Below are positions 26,632 through 38,100 of a stretch of 48,040 bases of DNA, one piece after another. The stretch covers positions 1 through 48,040 of the forward strand of contig NZ_JADEWG010000042.1 of NCBI RefSeq assembly GCF_015207735.1. The letters run 5' to 3'. Numbering within the stretch: the first letter of the stretch is position 1; each line of letters opens with the position of its first letter. This stretch comes from [Phormidium] sp. LEGE 05292. GTDB lineage: Bacteria; Cyanobacteriota; Cyanobacteriia; Cyanobacteriales; Aerosakkonemataceae. A program made the position numbers and the translations under genes. Below the pieces are notes generated by a model. It searched no databases, was not told the DNA's origin, and worked only from the letters and a program-made list of their open reading frames with translations.

Positions 26632-27504
26632 ATGAGTCGTCGAGCCTTGTTATTAGTCAATCGTTCCTCTCGGCGTGGTCAAGAAAGCGCCTCTGAGGTT
26701 GTCAAGCAATTGCAACAAGACTTTCATCTTGTAGAAGAAAGTACCGAACACCCGCGAGAAATATCGCACTTGATTCGTCAGTATCGCCACCAAGTTGACT
26801 TGGTTATAGTTGGTGGTGGGGATGGTACTCTCAATGCTGCAATAGAAGGTTTAATGGATACTCAACTGCCTTTGGGCATCATACCTTTAGGAACTGCTAA
26901 CGACTTGGCGCGGACTTTGGGAATTCCGAAATCTGTGCTGGAAGCTTGCCAAATTATTGCCAATGGTCAAGTCAAACGCATTGATTTAGGTTGGGTGAAT
27001 GGTAAATATTTCTTTAACGTTGCTAGTCTAGGGTTAAGCGTGCAAATTACGCAGCAGTTAGACGACGATTTGAAGCGGCAGTGGGGTGTGCTAGCTTATG
27101 CGATCGCTGCTTTACAAGTAATCTACCGAACTCGACCCTTTAAAGCCGAAATTTGCTATCAGGATCGATCGATCGAAGTGCGAACTGTGCAAATCGCTGT
27201 AGGTAACGGACGTTATTACGGTGGTGGTATGGTTGTTGATGATGACGCAACTATTGAAGACCGGAAATTAGATCTTTATAGCTTGGAAATTCGCCAATGG
27301 TGGCAAATTTTTCCGCTAATTCCTGCAATTATGCGCGGAAAGCAGGGAAATTGGCCTGATGTGCGTACCCTGAAAGGTCAGGAAATTGAAATTCATACCC
27401 GCAAACCTTACCCTATTAACACCGATGGCGAAATTACAACCTATACTCCAGCCAAGTTCCAGCTGATCCCTCAAGCTTTGCCCGTAATTGTACCGAAAAC
27501 ATAA
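26632..27504 (+). CDS. YegS/DgkB-type lipid kinase
   Basis: This is a 290-residue soluble or membrane-associated kinase of the diacylglycerol kinase catalytic family. It has an N-terminal LLVNRSSRRG, the ATP site VGGGDGTLNAAIEGL (about 60-75) and LGTANDLARTLGIP, then the C-terminal beta domain with VGNGRYYGGGMVVDDDA and INTDGE. These are the standard motifs for phosphorylation of diacylglycerol or a related lipid. The start is an ATG. It has no obvious operon partner; an intergenic palindromic repeat follows. The precise lipid substrate is not determinable. Confidence 0.9.
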   Translation: MSRRALLLVNRSSRRGQESASEVVKQLQQDFHLVEESTEHPREISHLIRQYRHQVDLVIVGGGDGTLNAAIEGLMDTQLPLGIIPLGTANDLARTLGIPKSVLEACQIIANGQVKRIDLGWVNGKYFFNVASLGLSVQITQQLDDDLKRQWGVLAYAIAALQVIYRTRPFKAEICYQDRSIEVRTVQIAVGNGRYYGGGMVVDDDATIEDRKLDLYSLEIRQWWQIFPLIPAIMRGKQGNWPDVRTLKGQEIEIHTRKPYPINTDGEITTYTPAKFQLIPQALPVIVPKT

Positions 27505-27893
27505 AGCAGAAGGGGAAAAGTTTTGAATTGTAGGGGCGGGTTTAGTAGACAATACTGTAATCACAGCAGAAAAATTAACAACAAAACCCGCCCAAGAGAG
27601 AGTTTTGAGTTAGAGAGAGTTTGAGGAGTTTTGAATTAATTAACTTCCCCTTGTCTCCCCATCCCCTCGTCCCCCTTCTTTGATCGCTCAACACCTTATA
27701 AATACTTAAGATGCAGAAATGGAAACTCCAAATACTCGCCTCGCCACAAGAAGTTAGCTATGATTATTTAACTGGCAAAGGTTGCCGTAAAAATAGAGAA
27801 TTCATCTGAACCAGAAGGAACTGCGTGATGTTGAAATGCCTTAATCCTGGGAATTGTTTAACCCATTAAAATGTCAAAAAAGAGAGGTAAATA
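27505..27893. other. Intergenic region upstream of the P-type ATPase
   Basis: This 389-bp spacer contains palindromic element C copy 2 (27530-27593), a degenerate CCCCTTGTC/CCCCATC octamer stretch (about 27645-27680) and about 200 bp of leader before the GTG start of the ATPase. No ORF or RNA gene was recognised. Confidence 0.6.
27530..27593. repeat. Palindromic element C, copy 2
   Basis: GTAGGGGCGGGTTT at the left and AAAACCCGCCC at the right flank about 40 bp of AT-rich sequence. It lies 26 bp downstream of the lipid kinase stop codon, so it may also serve as its terminator. Confidence 0.75.
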
Positions 27894-30800
27894 GTGAAAA
27901 AATCGGGTTTATTGTTAACAGCGTTACTGTTTGGTTTCATAGGATTGATTGCTTCCTTTATCTCTGGGAGTATCAATTGTGTTCCAACAAGTCAACAGTG
28001 CATTTTAGGTTCATCAGGTAGCGGTATTGTCATTAACTCTGGCATAGCTCAATTCATAAATTTTCTACCTATAATTTGTTTGATATTGGGTGCAGCTTTC
28101 TGGTTGGCTGGTTTTTTGCAAGCAAGAAAAAAACAAAAGAGAGAGTTATTAGCAACTGCTAAAACTGCAAGCGCCGCCAGAGAAGTAGGTGAAGCTTGGC
28201 ACACTTTAGATGTTGACAAAAGTTTGCGAGTTTTAGATAGCGATCGCAGTACTGGTTTAACTAACGAACAAGTCAAAGAACGATGGCAAAAATACGGCCC
28301 CAATGAACTAGAAGAAACAGCAGGACGCAGTTCTTGGGATATTCTCCTCGATCAGTTCAAAAACATTATGTTATTAATGCTGATTGGGGTAGCTTTTGTT
28401 TCTGGTTTCTTGGATGTTGTCAAATTGCAACAAGGAGACTTAGAACCAGGGGAAGTACCGTTTAAAGATACGATCGCCATTCTGTTAATTGTAATTCTCA
28501 ACGGTGTATTAGGTTATTTGCAAGAAAGTCGTGCTGAAAAAGCACTCGCTGCCTTGAAAAAAATGTCTTCGCCAAAAGTGCGAATCATCCGCGATGGGAG
28601 AACTTTAGAGGTTAGCGCCAAAGAATTAGTTCCTGGCGATATCATGCTGTTAGAAGCTGGGGTGCAAGTAGCAGCAGATGGTCGATTAATTGAAGAGTCA
28701 AATTTGCAAATTCGGGAAGCAGCATTAACCGGAGAAGCACACGCTGTCGAAAAGGAAGCAAACTTACATTTAGCCGAAGATACACCTTTAGGCGATCGCA
28801 TTAACTTAGTATTTCAAGGTACCGAAGTTGTCCAAGGTCGCGCCAAAGTCCTAGTTACTAATACTGGGATGAAAACCGAATTAGGACGCATCGCCGAAAT
28901 GTTGCAATCAGTGGAAAGCGAACCCACACCTTTGCAACAAAGAATGTCTCAATTAGGTAATGTTTTAGTAACAGGTTCTCTGGTACTAGTAGTTGTAGTA
29001 ATCATTGTTGGATTACTTCGTTCAGGTTGGAATTTCGCCACTTTTATTGCCTTAGTCGAAGTTTCTTTAAGTATGGCAGTTGCGGTAGTACCAGAAGGTT
29101 TACCTGCGGTAATTACCGTAACATTGGCATTGGGAACACAGCGCATGGTCAAGCGCAATGCCTTAATTCGGAAATTACCAGCTGTAGAAACATTGGGTTC
29201 GGTAACTACGATTTGTTCCGATAAAACTGGCACCTTGACCCAAAATAAAATGGTCGTGCAACAGGTAGCAACAGTTAAGCAAAAAATTCAAGTTAGTGGC
29301 GAAGGTTACACACCCGAAGGTGAGTTTATCTTAGACAATAAATCGGTAAATGCCACACAATATCCCGAATTAAAATCTTTGTTACTTGCTTGCGTAGAAT
29401 GTAACGATGCCGAATTACAATGCGAACCAAATAACGCACCAGGAAGTAATGGTGGAAACTGGAAAATTTTAGGAGATCCGACAGAAGGCGCTTTATTAAC
29501 TTTAGCAGGTAAAGGAAATCTGCAAAAAGAAAATATCGATCGGCAAATGCCTAGAGTGGAAGAAATTCCTTTTTCTTCCGAACGGAAGCGCATGAGTGTA
29601 ATTGTCAAAAATGAATCAGAATCTTTACTCGAAAATTCGGGTAACTTTATTCTGTTTTCTAAAGGTTCTCCAGAGTTAATTTTGCAGCGTTGTACTTACT
29701 ATTTAGAAGGTTGGCAAAATGCTAAATTAACAGAAAATCAACGCGCAGAAATTCTGGAACAAAACAACCAAATGGCAGCGAATGGTTTGCGGGTTTTAGG
29801 GTTTGCTTACAAACCAATGGACAACAAACCTTCAGGAGATTTGAATGAAAATGAAGTCGAACAAAACTTAGTTTGGTTAGGTTTAGTCGGAATGCTCGAC
29901 GCACCCAGACCAGAAGTGCGCGAGGCGGTGGCAAGATGTAGACAAGCGGGAATTCGTCCGGTAATGATTACTGGCGATCATCAGTTGACTGCTAAAGCGA
30001 TCGCTCATGATTTAGGTATAGCACAAGAAGGCGATCGCGTTCTCACAGGTCAAGAATTACAAAGAATTAGCCAAGAAGAATTAGAACGAGAAGTCGATCA
30101 AGTTTCAATTTATGCTCGTGTTGCTCCCGAACACAAACTGCGAATAGTTCAAGCACTACAAAATCGCGGTAAATTTGTCGCCATGACTGGCGATGGTGTT
30201 AACGATGCACCTGCTTTGAAACAAGCTGACATCGGTATTGCAATGGGTATTACTGGTACTGATGTGAGTAAAGAAGCTAGTGATATGGTGTTGTTAGATG
30301 ATAACTTCGCCACAATTGTTGCTGCCACAGAAGAAGGACGAGTGGTTTACACTAATATTCGTCGTTTTATTAAATACATTCTCGGTTCCAATATTGGGGA
30401 AGTTCTGACAATTGCAGCTGCACCAATTTTATTACCAACGGGCGGAGTACCCTTAACACCACTGCAAATTTTGTGGATGAACTTAGTCACAGATGGTGTT
30501 CCCGCATTAGCTTTAGCAGTAGAACCAGCAGAACCAAATGTGATGAAACGTCCGCCCTTTAACCCGCGTGAAAGTATCTTTTCCAGAGGTTTAGGTTGGT
30601 ACATGGTGAGAGTTGGAATTATTTTTGCTATTCTCACTATTATTCTCATGGAATGGGCTTATACTCATTCTCAAGGAAGTGGCGATCCAGAGCGTTGGAA
30701 AACAATGGTATTTACTACTCTTTGTTTAGCACAAATGGGTCACGCGATCGCTATTCGTTCCAACACACAACTAACAATTGAATTAAACCCCATGACTAAC

Positions 30801-31001
30801 CCCTACGTTTGGGGTGCGGTGATTTTAACCACTATTTTGCAGTTGATGTTGATCTATGTTCCACCTCTAAGAGCTTTCTTCGGTACTCATGTACTTGACT
30901 TCGGAGAACTACTTATTTGTCTTGGTTTTAGTATGTTAATGTTCGTCTGGATTGAACTAGAAAAACTGTTCATCCGCTGGTTTGGCAAAACCAGAAAATA
31001 G
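27894..31001 (+). CDS. P-type Ca2+-transporting ATPase (P2A type)
   Basis: This 1035-residue membrane pump starts at GTG with GAGAGG about 7 bp upstream. The core has the A-domain LTGEA (E as the catalytic base, in place of TGES), VPEGLPAV in M4, phosphorylated D443 in CSDKTGTLT, and [16 protein letters not shown] in M5 and [11 protein letters not shown] in M6 keep the SERCA Ca2+-binding N, E, N, T and D; the M8 glutamate position appears to be Q. This favours Ca2+, possibly one ion per cycle. Unusually, about 95 extra N-terminal residues carry two hydrophobic helices (about 5-25 and 54-76), joined by a loop with C29 and C36. They precede the normal cation-ATPase N domain, giving 12 rather than 10 predicted helices. 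Confidence 0.9.
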   Translation: MKKSGLLLTALLFGFIGLIASFISGSINCVPTSQQCILGSSGSGIVINSGIAQFINFLPIICLILGAAFWLAGFLQARKKQKRELLATAKTASAAREVGEAWHTLDVDKSLRVLDSDRSTGLTNEQVKERWQKYGPNELEETAGRSSWDILLDQFKNIMLLMLIGVAFVSGFLDVVKLQQGDLEPGEVPFKDTIAILLIVILNGVLGYLQESRAEKALAALKKMSSPKVRIIRDGRTLEVSAKELVPGDIMLLEAGVQVAADGRLIEESNLQIREAALTGEAHAVEKEANLHLAEDTPLGDRINLVFQGTEVVQGRAKVLVTNTGMKTELGRIAEMLQSVESEPTPLQQRMSQLGNVLVTGSLVLVVVVIIVGLLRSGWNFATFIALVEVSLSMAVAVVPEGLPAVITVTLALGTQRMVKRNALIRKLPAVETLGSVTTICSDKTGTLTQNKMVVQQVATVKQKIQVSGEGYTPEGEFILDNKSVNATQYPELKSLLLACVECNDAELQCEPNNAPGSNGGNWKILGDPTEGALLTLAGKGNLQKENIDRQMPRVEEIPFSSERKRMSVIVKNESESLLENSGNFILFSKGSPELILQRCTYYLEGWQNAKLTENQRAEILEQNNQMAANGLRVLGFAYKPMDNKPSGDLNENEVEQNLVWLGLVGMLDAPRPEVREAVARCRQAGIRPVMITGDHQLTAKAIAHDLGIAQEGDRVLTGQELQRISQEELEREVDQVSIYARVAPEHKLRIVQALQNRGKFVAMTGDGVNDAPALKQADIGIAMGITGTDVSKEASDMVLLDDNFATIVAATEEGRVVYTNIRRFIKYILGSNIGEVLTIAAAPILLPTGGVPLTPLQILWMNLVTDGVPALALAVEPAEPNVMKRPPFNPRESIFSRGLGWYMVRVGIIFAILTIILMEWAYTHSQGSGDPERWKTMVFTTLCLAQMGHAIAIRSNTQLTIELNPMTNPYVWGAVILTTILQLMLIYVPPLRAFFGTHVLDFGELLICLGFSMLMFVWIELEKLFIRWFGKTRK

Positions 31002-31113
31002 GGAGCAGGGGAGCAGAGGAGCAGGGGAGCAGGGGGGACAAGGAGATTTTTACCTTTTGCCTTCTGCCTTCTACCTTCTACCTTCTGCCTTCTGCCTTCT
31101 GCCTTCTGCCTTT
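31001..31113. repeat. GGGAGCAG octamers and TGCCTTC heptamers
   Basis: Four GGGAGCAG-type octamers (31001-31032, starting on the last base of the ATPase stop codon) are followed, after GGGGGACAAGG, by eight TGCCTTC/TACCTTC heptamers (31058-31113). The arrays fill most of the 134-bp gap before recF and leave only 22 bp for a leader. Confidence 0.92.
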
Positions 31114-31135
31114 CCCTAGTCCCCAATCCCCAGAA

Positions 31136-32278
31136 ATGTACTTAAAAAACTTACACTTGCTTCAATTCCGTAACTATCAAGATCAGTGGGTAGAATTTAG
31201 TGCGCCAAAAACTATTTTGGTCGGGAATAATGCACAGGGAAAATCTAATTTATTGGAAGCAGTGGAGTTACTTTCTACATTGAAAAGTCATCGGGTAACA
31301 CGCGATCGCGATTTAGTTAAAGAAGGAACTGAATGGGGTAAAATTGTAGCTAAACTAGAAAGACAAACAGGCGACATTGATTTATCTTTAACTCTACGTC
31401 GGAATGGTCGTCGTACTGTTAGTCGTGGTAGTGAAGCTCTGAAACGACAAATAGATTTTTTAGGTACAATTAACGCCGTACAATTTTCCAGTTTAGACTT
31501 AGATTTGGTCAGAGGTGGCCCCGAACATCGCCGCAGTTGGCTAGATACTTTAGTTATTCAATTAGAGCCTTTTTATGCTTATATTTTACAGCAATATCAT
31601 CAAATTCTAAGACAACGTAATGCTTTATTAAAAAAATTTCGGGAACAAGGAATAGTCAACGATGCGTCTATTTATCAAGGTTCCCGTTCCGAGTTAGCTT
31701 TATGGGATGCACAATTAGTTACAGCAGGAGTACGGGTAATGCGTCGTAGAGCCAGAGCTTTACAAAGGTTAGCACCTATTTCCCAGTACTGGCATCAAGC
31801 TATTAGCGGTAGTACAGAAAAATTAGAAATTAAATATTTACCCAGTGTGGTAATGGAAAAGGATGATTTAGAATGGTTACAACAAGCTTTTTTGGAGAAA
31901 ATTCAACAACGAAGTATTGCTGAACAACATCAAGGTACTACATTAGTAGGGCCACATCGGGATGAAGTAGAGTTTTCTATTAACCAAACTCCGGCTAGAC
32001 AATATGGTTCTCAAGGACAACAGCGAACTTTGGTCTTAGCGTTGAAGCTAGCGGAATTAAAATTAATTGAAGAAGTTATTGGTGAACCGCCTCTGTTGTT
32101 GTTGGATGATGTCTTGGCAGAATTAGACTTAACCCGTCAACATCAATTGTTAGAAACTATCCAAACTCGATTTCAAACCTTAATTACCACTACTCATTTA
32201 AGCGCCTTCGATCCGGTTTGGCTGAATGCTTCTCAAATTCTCTATGTGGAAGCGGGACATCTTTCCCTCCATGCTTGA
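31136..32278 (+). CDS. recF: DNA replication and repair protein RecF
   Basis: This is a 380-residue SMC-like ATPase that binds gapped DNA and helps RecO/RecR load RecA. It has [17 protein letters not shown], the Walker [15 protein letters not shown] (about 30-43), the ABC signature region [19 protein letters not shown] and the Walker [13 protein letters not shown] near the end. Length is normal. The start is an ATG with no evident Shine-Dalgarno sequence, because repeats crowd the upstream region. It is separated from dnaA/dnaN, as is normal in cyanobacteria. Confidence 0.95.
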   Translation: MYLKNLHLLQFRNYQDQWVEFSAPKTILVGNNAQGKSNLLEAVELLSTLKSHRVTRDRDLVKEGTEWGKIVAKLERQTGDIDLSLTLRRNGRRTVSRGSEALKRQIDFLGTINAVQFSSLDLDLVRGGPEHRRSWLDTLVIQLEPFYAYILQQYHQILRQRNALLKKFREQGIVNDASIYQGSRSELALWDAQLVTAGVRVMRRRARALQRLAPISQYWHQAISGSTEKLEIKYLPSVVMEKDDLEWLQQAFLEKIQQRSIAEQHQGTTLVGPHRDEVEFSINQTPARQYGSQGQQRTLVLALKLAELKLIEEVIGEPPLLLLDDVLAELDLTRQHQLLETIQTRFQTLITTTHLSAFDPVWLNASQILYVEAGHLSLHA

Positions 32279-32356
32279 TTCTGTTAAACATTATACAATT
32301 TAAATAGTGGAGTGAATTTGCTAATACTAATTCACGAAATGAATGATACATATTTG

Positions 32357-32423
32357 GTAGGGGCGGGTTTTGTTGAAAATTTGACAATGCTTAGCTCAAA
32401 ATATCGGCTAAAATCGCCCCTAC
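32357..32423. repeat. Palindromic element C, copy 3
   Basis: GTAGGGGCGGGTTTTG on the left and AAATCGCCCCTAC on the right frame a 67-bp element in the spacer after recF. The right end differs slightly from the other copies (AAATCGCCCC instead of AAACCCGCCC). Confidence 0.72.
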
Positions 32424-32554
32424 AAATTATTTGTATCAACGTTAATGTGAAAATGGGATAACGCTGTACCTCACCAACCAAGAGAAACGCTATACTTCCC
32501 AGTTTAACTTTTTTTGAATTGAGAATTTAATTAGCGAATTTGATAAACATAACA

Positions 32555-32938
32555 ATGGTAAAAATCGTCACCGATAAACAAAAAATTAGAGAACTTGCAG
32601 AGTCTCTGTGCTGGGTTCGGACTAAGGAACCGGAACGTTTCTGGTTTCAAGGTAAAGATATCTACTTTGATGTATTTTTTCAAGTTGAAAATGAGGAAAT
32701 TGTTTGGTTTCAATTTACTTGGCGAGGAAACATTGTTTCTTGGGACAAAAGTGAACCAGGTTTAAAAACCGGAATAACTAATGAAATGAATCATGGCGAT
32801 CGCCTTTATCCCGCTAGTAAAACTGTTAAATTCGATCCGCAGCCTAACCAAGAATTGATTGAATTTATGCAGTCTATCGTCAGAATTTGCTCGATCGAAC
32901 ACCCGATTTTTGCTAAAGCCTTAAAATTATTTAGTTAA
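32555..32938 (+). CDS. Hypothetical protein
   Basis: I do not recognise this 127-residue protein. It is soluble and rich in aromatic residues, with a central beta-type stretch (FWFQGKDIYFDVFFQVENEE, then WFQFTWRG) and C-terminal helix IEFMQSIVRIC. The pattern suggests a small alpha/beta fold. The ATG at 32555 is preferred over a TTG five codons upstream. It stands alone between recF and a convergent gene, with codon use like its neighbours, so I consider it a real gene. Confidence 0.65.
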   Translation: MVKIVTDKQKIRELAESLCWVRTKEPERFWFQGKDIYFDVFFQVENEEIVWFQFTWRGNIVSWDKSEPGLKTGITNEMNHGDRLYPASKTVKFDPQPNQELIEFMQSIVRICSIEHPIFAKALKLFS

Positions 32939-33058
32939 AAGTTGATTTCCCTAAAAAATCATAAAAATTAGACTTCTTGCAAAAGTTCCCAATCTTTTGA
33001 AAAAATACAGGTAGAACACAGTTAAACATTAATAAACTTTTGCAAGAATTATCCGAGA

Positions 33059-33619
33059 TTAATGATGAATTTCCAAATTCAAAATATAGCGACCTAATTG
33101 TACCTTTTCCGACCATAAATCGTATTCTAGTCGCAAATGTTCTGGCAAAGGATGTCCTTCTAAAACTAAGCTGCGGGTGAAGTTACGCAAACGCAATTGC
33201 CAATTAGTTTTAAAAGAATCATTATTTAACCAATAACGACTCATTCCATAAATACCTCTTTCCCAAAAATGGCGGTAGCTTAATTTGCCATTTCCTTGCA
33301 TGGTCATAATTACGCGATGGGGAGAAATTTCTAACCACAACAGACGGGGAGAGGAGGTTGTCACAGGAGAAGCGATCGCCAATCCATCTGAGTTTTGTGG
33401 CATCCCCAGTCCAGGTTCTGTAAGCAGCAAATGAAAGCGGAGACGGTCTTTTTGATATAGTGTCGCGGAAGTCTCGACTACCGACCAAATTGGTAAATCG
33501 GTGGACACTAAGGATAGACACACAGGTTTGCGATGATGCGTGAGCATAAAAGGAAAAAGACAATATCTAAGTTTAAAATGTCCCAGTTGGGCAAAGAAAA
33601 GGGTAGGATCTAACTTCAC
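33059..33619 (-). CDS. Hypothetical protein, divergent from aroA
   Basis: This 186-residue protein matches no family I can name. It contains several beta-type stretches ([33 protein letters not shown]) and an aromatic, basic C-terminal part ([32 protein letters not shown]). No signal peptide or clear membrane helix. The start is a GTG at 33619, 22 bp from the aroA ATG on the other strand, so the two genes share a very compact promoter region or the start lies further in (the next ATG is at residue 24). Confidence 0.62.
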   Translation of the reverse strand: MKLDPTLFFAQLGHFKLRYCLFPFMLTHHRKPVCLSLVSTDLPIWSVVETSATLYQKDRLRFHLLLTEPGLGMPQNSDGLAIASPVTTSSPRLLWLEISPHRVIMTMQGNGKLSYRHFWERGIYGMSRYWLNNDSFKTNWQLRLRNFTRSLVLEGHPLPEHLRLEYDLWSEKVQLGRYILNLEIHH

Positions 33620-33641
33620 AGTCCACCACCAGTCTATCCCA

Positions 33642-34994
33642 ATGTCAGTTCCCTTCGTCAGGCTAAAAGTTGTAGAAAATCAGCAATCTTTGGTAATTGA
33701 AAAACCTCTCTCTGGATTGTCGCTAAATGGCAAAATTAAAATACCGGGAGATAAATCTATTTCTCATCGTGCGTTAATGTTAGGTGCTCTTGCTCATGGC
33801 GAAACTCAAATTCAAGGATTACTTTTAGGAGAAGATCCGCGCAGTACTGCTGAGTGTTTTCGCGCTTTGGGTGCAGAAATTTCCCCATTAAATACTGAGT
33901 TAGTGCGCGTTCAAGGTATTGGTTTGGGTAATTTGCTGGAACCTTTAGATATTTTGAATGCAGGTAATTCTGGCACAACTTTACGGTTAATGTTGGGAAT
34001 TTTAGCTTCCCATGAGGGGAGATTTTTTACGGTGACGGGAGATAGTTCTTTGCGATCGCGTCCGATGTCGCGTGTAGTACAACCATTAAAACAGATGGGT
34101 GCCACAATTTGGGGACGCAAAAGTGGTTCTTTCGCACCTTTAGCTGTGCAAGGTCAGCAGTTACAAGGAATTACTTATCATTCTCCCATTGCTTCGGCAC
34201 AAGTTAAGTCTTGTATTTTGTTAGCTGGTTTAATGGCAGAAGGAGAAACTACTGTAATTGAACCTGCGCTTTCACGCGATCATAGTGAAAGAATGCTGCA
34301 AGCTTTTGGGGCAAAATTAAGTGTAAATCCAGAACAAAATAGTGTAACTGTTTCTGGCGGCGCAAAACTGCAAGGACAAACAGTAATTGTACCGGGTGAT
34401 ATTAGTTCTGCGGCTTTTTGGTTGGTGGCAGGTGCGATCGTTCCTGGTTCAGAATTATTAGTGGAAAATGTCGGCGTTAACCCCACTCGCACCGGAATTT
34501 TAGAAGTTTTAGAAATGATGGGTGCGGATATTCAACCGGAAAATCAAAGAATAGTTGCTGGGGAACCTGTAGCAGATTTACGGGTTAAATATAGCAAGTT
34601 GAAAAGTTGTAAAATCGCGGGTGATATTATTCCTAGATTAATTGATGAAATTCCCATTTTGGCGGTAGCTGCTGTATTTGCGGAAGGGACAACAGTAATT
34701 CGCAATGCAGAAGAGTTACGGGTGAAAGAGAGCGATCGCATTGCAGTTATGGCATCTCAATTAAACAAAATGGGAGCAAAAGTTACTGAACTACCCGATG
34801 GTTTAGAAATTACTGGCGGCACTCCTTTAACTGGTGTTGATGTTGATAGTTTCACCGATCACAGAATAGCGATGAGTTTAGCAATTGCGGCTTTAAATGC
34901 TCAAGGTGTGACTACAATTAATCGCGCTGAAGCTGCTGCCATTTCTTACCCGAATTTTACTGCAACTTTGCAACAAATTTGCCAAAGTAATTAA
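33642..34994 (+). CDS. aroA: 3-phosphoshikimate 1-carboxyvinyltransferase (EPSP synthase)
   Basis: The enzyme condenses shikimate-3-phosphate and PEP in the shikimate pathway. This copy has 450 residues. [12 protein letters not shown] (substrate loop), [42 protein letters not shown] and VKESDRI are all present and map across the two-domain EPSPS fold. The combination GDKS, SAQ-x-K, RDH and NPTR resembles the so-called class II enzymes rather than the E. coli type. The ATG at 33642 begins close to the family start; the frame extends upstream to a GTG at 33540 that would overlap the divergent gene and is rejected. A 28-bp palindrome follows the gene. Confidence 0.95.
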   Translation: MSVPFVRLKVVENQQSLVIEKPLSGLSLNGKIKIPGDKSISHRALMLGALAHGETQIQGLLLGEDPRSTAECFRALGAEISPLNTELVRVQGIGLGNLLEPLDILNAGNSGTTLRLMLGILASHEGRFFTVTGDSSLRSRPMSRVVQPLKQMGATIWGRKSGSFAPLAVQGQQLQGITYHSPIASAQVKSCILLAGLMAEGETTVIEPALSRDHSERMLQAFGAKLSVNPEQNSVTVSGGAKLQGQTVIVPGDISSAAFWLVAGAIVPGSELLVENVGVNPTRTGILEVLEMMGADIQPENQRIVAGEPVADLRVKYSKLKSCKIAGDIIPRLIDEIPILAVAAVFAEGTTVIRNAEELRVKESDRIAVMASQLNKMGAKVTELPDGLEITGGTPLTGVDVDSFTDHRIAMSLAIAALNAQGVTTINRAEAAAISYPNFTATLQQICQSN

Positions 34995-35034
34995 CACCGT
35001 TTCCGATTGCATTAGACCTCTCCTTTCAAAGAAT

Positions 35035-35062
35035 GTAGAGACGTTGTATACAACGTCTCTAC
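35035..35062. terminator. 28-bp perfect palindrome, copy 1
   Basis: GTAGAGACGTTGTA is followed at once by its exact reverse complement. The identical 28 bp, with shared flanks AAT before and AAG after, recurs at 45095-45122. It lies 40 bp after the aroA stop and before the convergent giant kinase. The long stem and 3' location suggest a terminator or a dispersed repeat used as one. Confidence 0.65.
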
Positions 35063-35139
35063 AAGGGTTTCAAGCGTGTCCCTACAAGATATAATTCCGA
35101 AGCAAACGGATGAAATATAACTTCGCAAGTAGGGAAAAT

Positions 35140-38100
35140 TTAGGAATTATCCTTTAATTTTGAGATCGTCTTGATTAACGCTTGAGGATCGATCGGTTTG
35201 GCAAGGTGCCGTTGAAATCCAGCTTGCAAGGCTTGTTGTTGGTTGAGGTCTCCCGCGTATGCAGTCAGAGCGATCGCTTTGATCTGCCCCCCTCGTTCCG
35301 GTGGCAAAGCTCTGATCTGCTGCATCAGCATATAACCGTCCATCTCCGGCATCCCAATATCGCTGAGTAAAACATCGCAAAGGGATTGTGTTAGGGCTGT
35401 CATTGCTTCCCTAGCAGAAGAAACTGCAATTACCCTTGCCCCCGCCTCTTCCAATACAAAAGCAACAAAGTCTCGTGTATCAGTATCATCATCAACCACT
35501 AAAATTTGGATACCTTGCAAATTTAGGGATGGTTCTGATAATTGATCCATATTAGATATTGGCTGACTTGGCATTAGGGGCAATCTCACCATGAAATTAG
35601 CACCACTACCGTCTCCAGGGCTATCCGCTTTCACCGTTCCACCATGCAGTTCCACCAGATGCCGCACGATCGCTAACCCCAGTCCCAATCCGCCAAACTT
35701 GCGGGTAGTGGCGCTATCTTCTTGCCGGAAATAGTCAAACACGAATGGTAAAAAATCTGGGTGAATCCCTTTGCCTGTGTCGCTGACTGTGATTTGAGCA
35801 TAATCGTTAATTTGTTCTAATTGCACCTCAACCTTTCCCTGTGGAGGTGTAAATTTCACAGCATTAGAAAGCAAGTTCCATATTACTTGCTGCAAGCGGG
35901 TTAAGTCGCCTGAAACTAGACCTACGGAAGGGTCTAGCTTCGTTTTTATCTCAATTGACTTGGCTTCTGCTGCCAGTCGCACCGTTTCGATCGCCGATTG
36001 AACGATCGACGTTAGATTAATTGGGCTGATAGTAAGACTAAGCTTGCCGCGCAGAATCCGAGAAACATCAAGCAAATCTTCAATCAGTTCAGATTGCAGT
36101 TTGGCATTCCGCTCGATCGTTGCCAAAGCTTGCTTAGTTGTTGCTTCATCCAACTTGCGATTTTGGAGGAGACTTGACCAACCGAGAATCGGGTTGAGGG
36201 GCGATCGCAATTCATGGGAAAGAACAGCGAGAAACTCATCTTTAATGCGGTTAGCGCGTTCGGCTTCTTCCCGCGCCGTTTGTGCTTGTTGCAGGAGGTG
36301 CGATCGCTGTTCCTCTAGTTCTTGCTTATCGTGAATGTCTGTCAATACTCCAAACCACTGCCTGATTTGACCCTGTTCATCCCGGAGGGGCATGGCTCGC
36401 ACCAGCTGCCAACGGTAAGTCCCATCTGACTTTCGGAGCCGATATTCTGCTTCGTAGGGAATGCCGTTTTGCACTGATTCCATCCAACTACGAGAAATTC
36501 GTTCCACATCATCAGGATGGATGACTGTTTGCCAATTCAAATCTAGCAACTGCTCAGATGGCAAACCGATATAGTCACACATCTGCTGGCTGATATATGT
36601 ATTGCGTCCTTGAGCATCCGCAGCCCAAACGAGCTGGGGAGTAGCTTCAACTAAATAGCGGTAGCGTTCTTCACTTTGACGTAGGGCGGCTTCGGTGCGG
36701 ATGCGATCGGTAATGTCGGCAAATCCTCCCAATGCACCTCTAACTTTACCCTGAGCATCGTGCAAGGGGGAGGCATAACAAAGTAGTTTAATGACAGTAC
36801 CATCGGGATGGACGATATCTACCACTTTGTCCCTCACCTCAGTGTTATGGATAGCGGCATACTGCATCGGCAACTCTTCAACAGGTAATTCCTGTCCCTC
36901 CTGACAAACACGATAAGCAGGTCGTTCGTCATCTGGCACGCTATGGGAATGATTGGCATCAACGGGAACTCGAACGATCCTGGAAAGGTAACGATTCGAT
37001 CGAATCATTCTGCATTCTGGATCTTCAGCGATCGCAACACCAACGGGCAACAGATCGAACAGAGTTTCTAGCTCATCGACGCGGTGAGCAAGGGTCTGGT
37101 TTAGTGTCTGAATTTTGGCGCTGGAGCGATCGCATTCCAGGGCAATGCTGGCAACCTGGGTGCCAAAGTAGGCGAGTTGGTACTCCCAGTCAGTTGGCAT
37201 CCGCGCTTCATCGAAGCAAAGCATCAGCGATCCAAGGGGGTGTCGATCGAAACCCCACACGGGCGCAGAATGACATCCCAGGATGCCGTGAGCAATACAT
37301 AATTCGCGCCATTCTTGCGACCAGCGATCGTCGTTGGCAATGTCTGCACAAGTAACAGGCTGACCGGAATAGACTGCCTCACCGCAGGTGCCAATGCACA
37401 ATTCATTAATCGGGGCATCCTTGAGTCCCTGCCCAAAGGATGCTGAAAAACCAGGAGTGATAGAGCGGGGAAAGGTGAGTCCTTGGGCATCAGTCAGTAG
37501 GAGACAAACACGGATGCGAGGATTCAATTTGGACAATGAGGTACAGAGAGCCCAAAGGCATTCATCCAAGGGATGCCCCAGTGCAATCAATTCCAGTAGT
37601 TTTTTCTGCTCCACCAGCACCAGTTCTGCCTGTTTGCGAGCGGTCACTTCAACTACAAAAATTGTTAGTCCATTTGATGAAGGATAAACTCGGAACTCAA
37701 ACCAGCGATTCCAGGGCAAATAAAGATATTCAAACTGGAGAGGCGTTTGTTCATTCACCGATCGATGAAATTGAACAAACACCTCTGTTCCAACCGCATC
37801 AGGAAATAACTCCCAATGGTTATAACCGAGCAGTTCTTCTCGCTGCTTCCCAGCTATTTCGCATAAGCGATCGTTGACATAAGTGTAGCGCCAGTCGCGA
37901 TCGAGCGTATAAAACCCATCGCTGATACTCGATAAAATGGTTTCGAGTGTTTGCTTGGTTGTTTGGGCTTCCTGTCGCAGTGTTTGCTCTCGCTGAGTTG
38001 CTTCTCGCCGTAGTTGTGCCAGCTTCAAGGTTGCTTCCACTCGCGCCAATAGTTCGCGGGCGGAGAAAGGTTTAGTTAAATAGTCGTCTGCTCCTGCTTT

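Noticed and set aside
33540-33641. N-terminal extension of aroA from a GTG
   Set aside because: It would overlap the divergent gene by 80 bp, and EPSP synthases normally start near the ATG at 33642.
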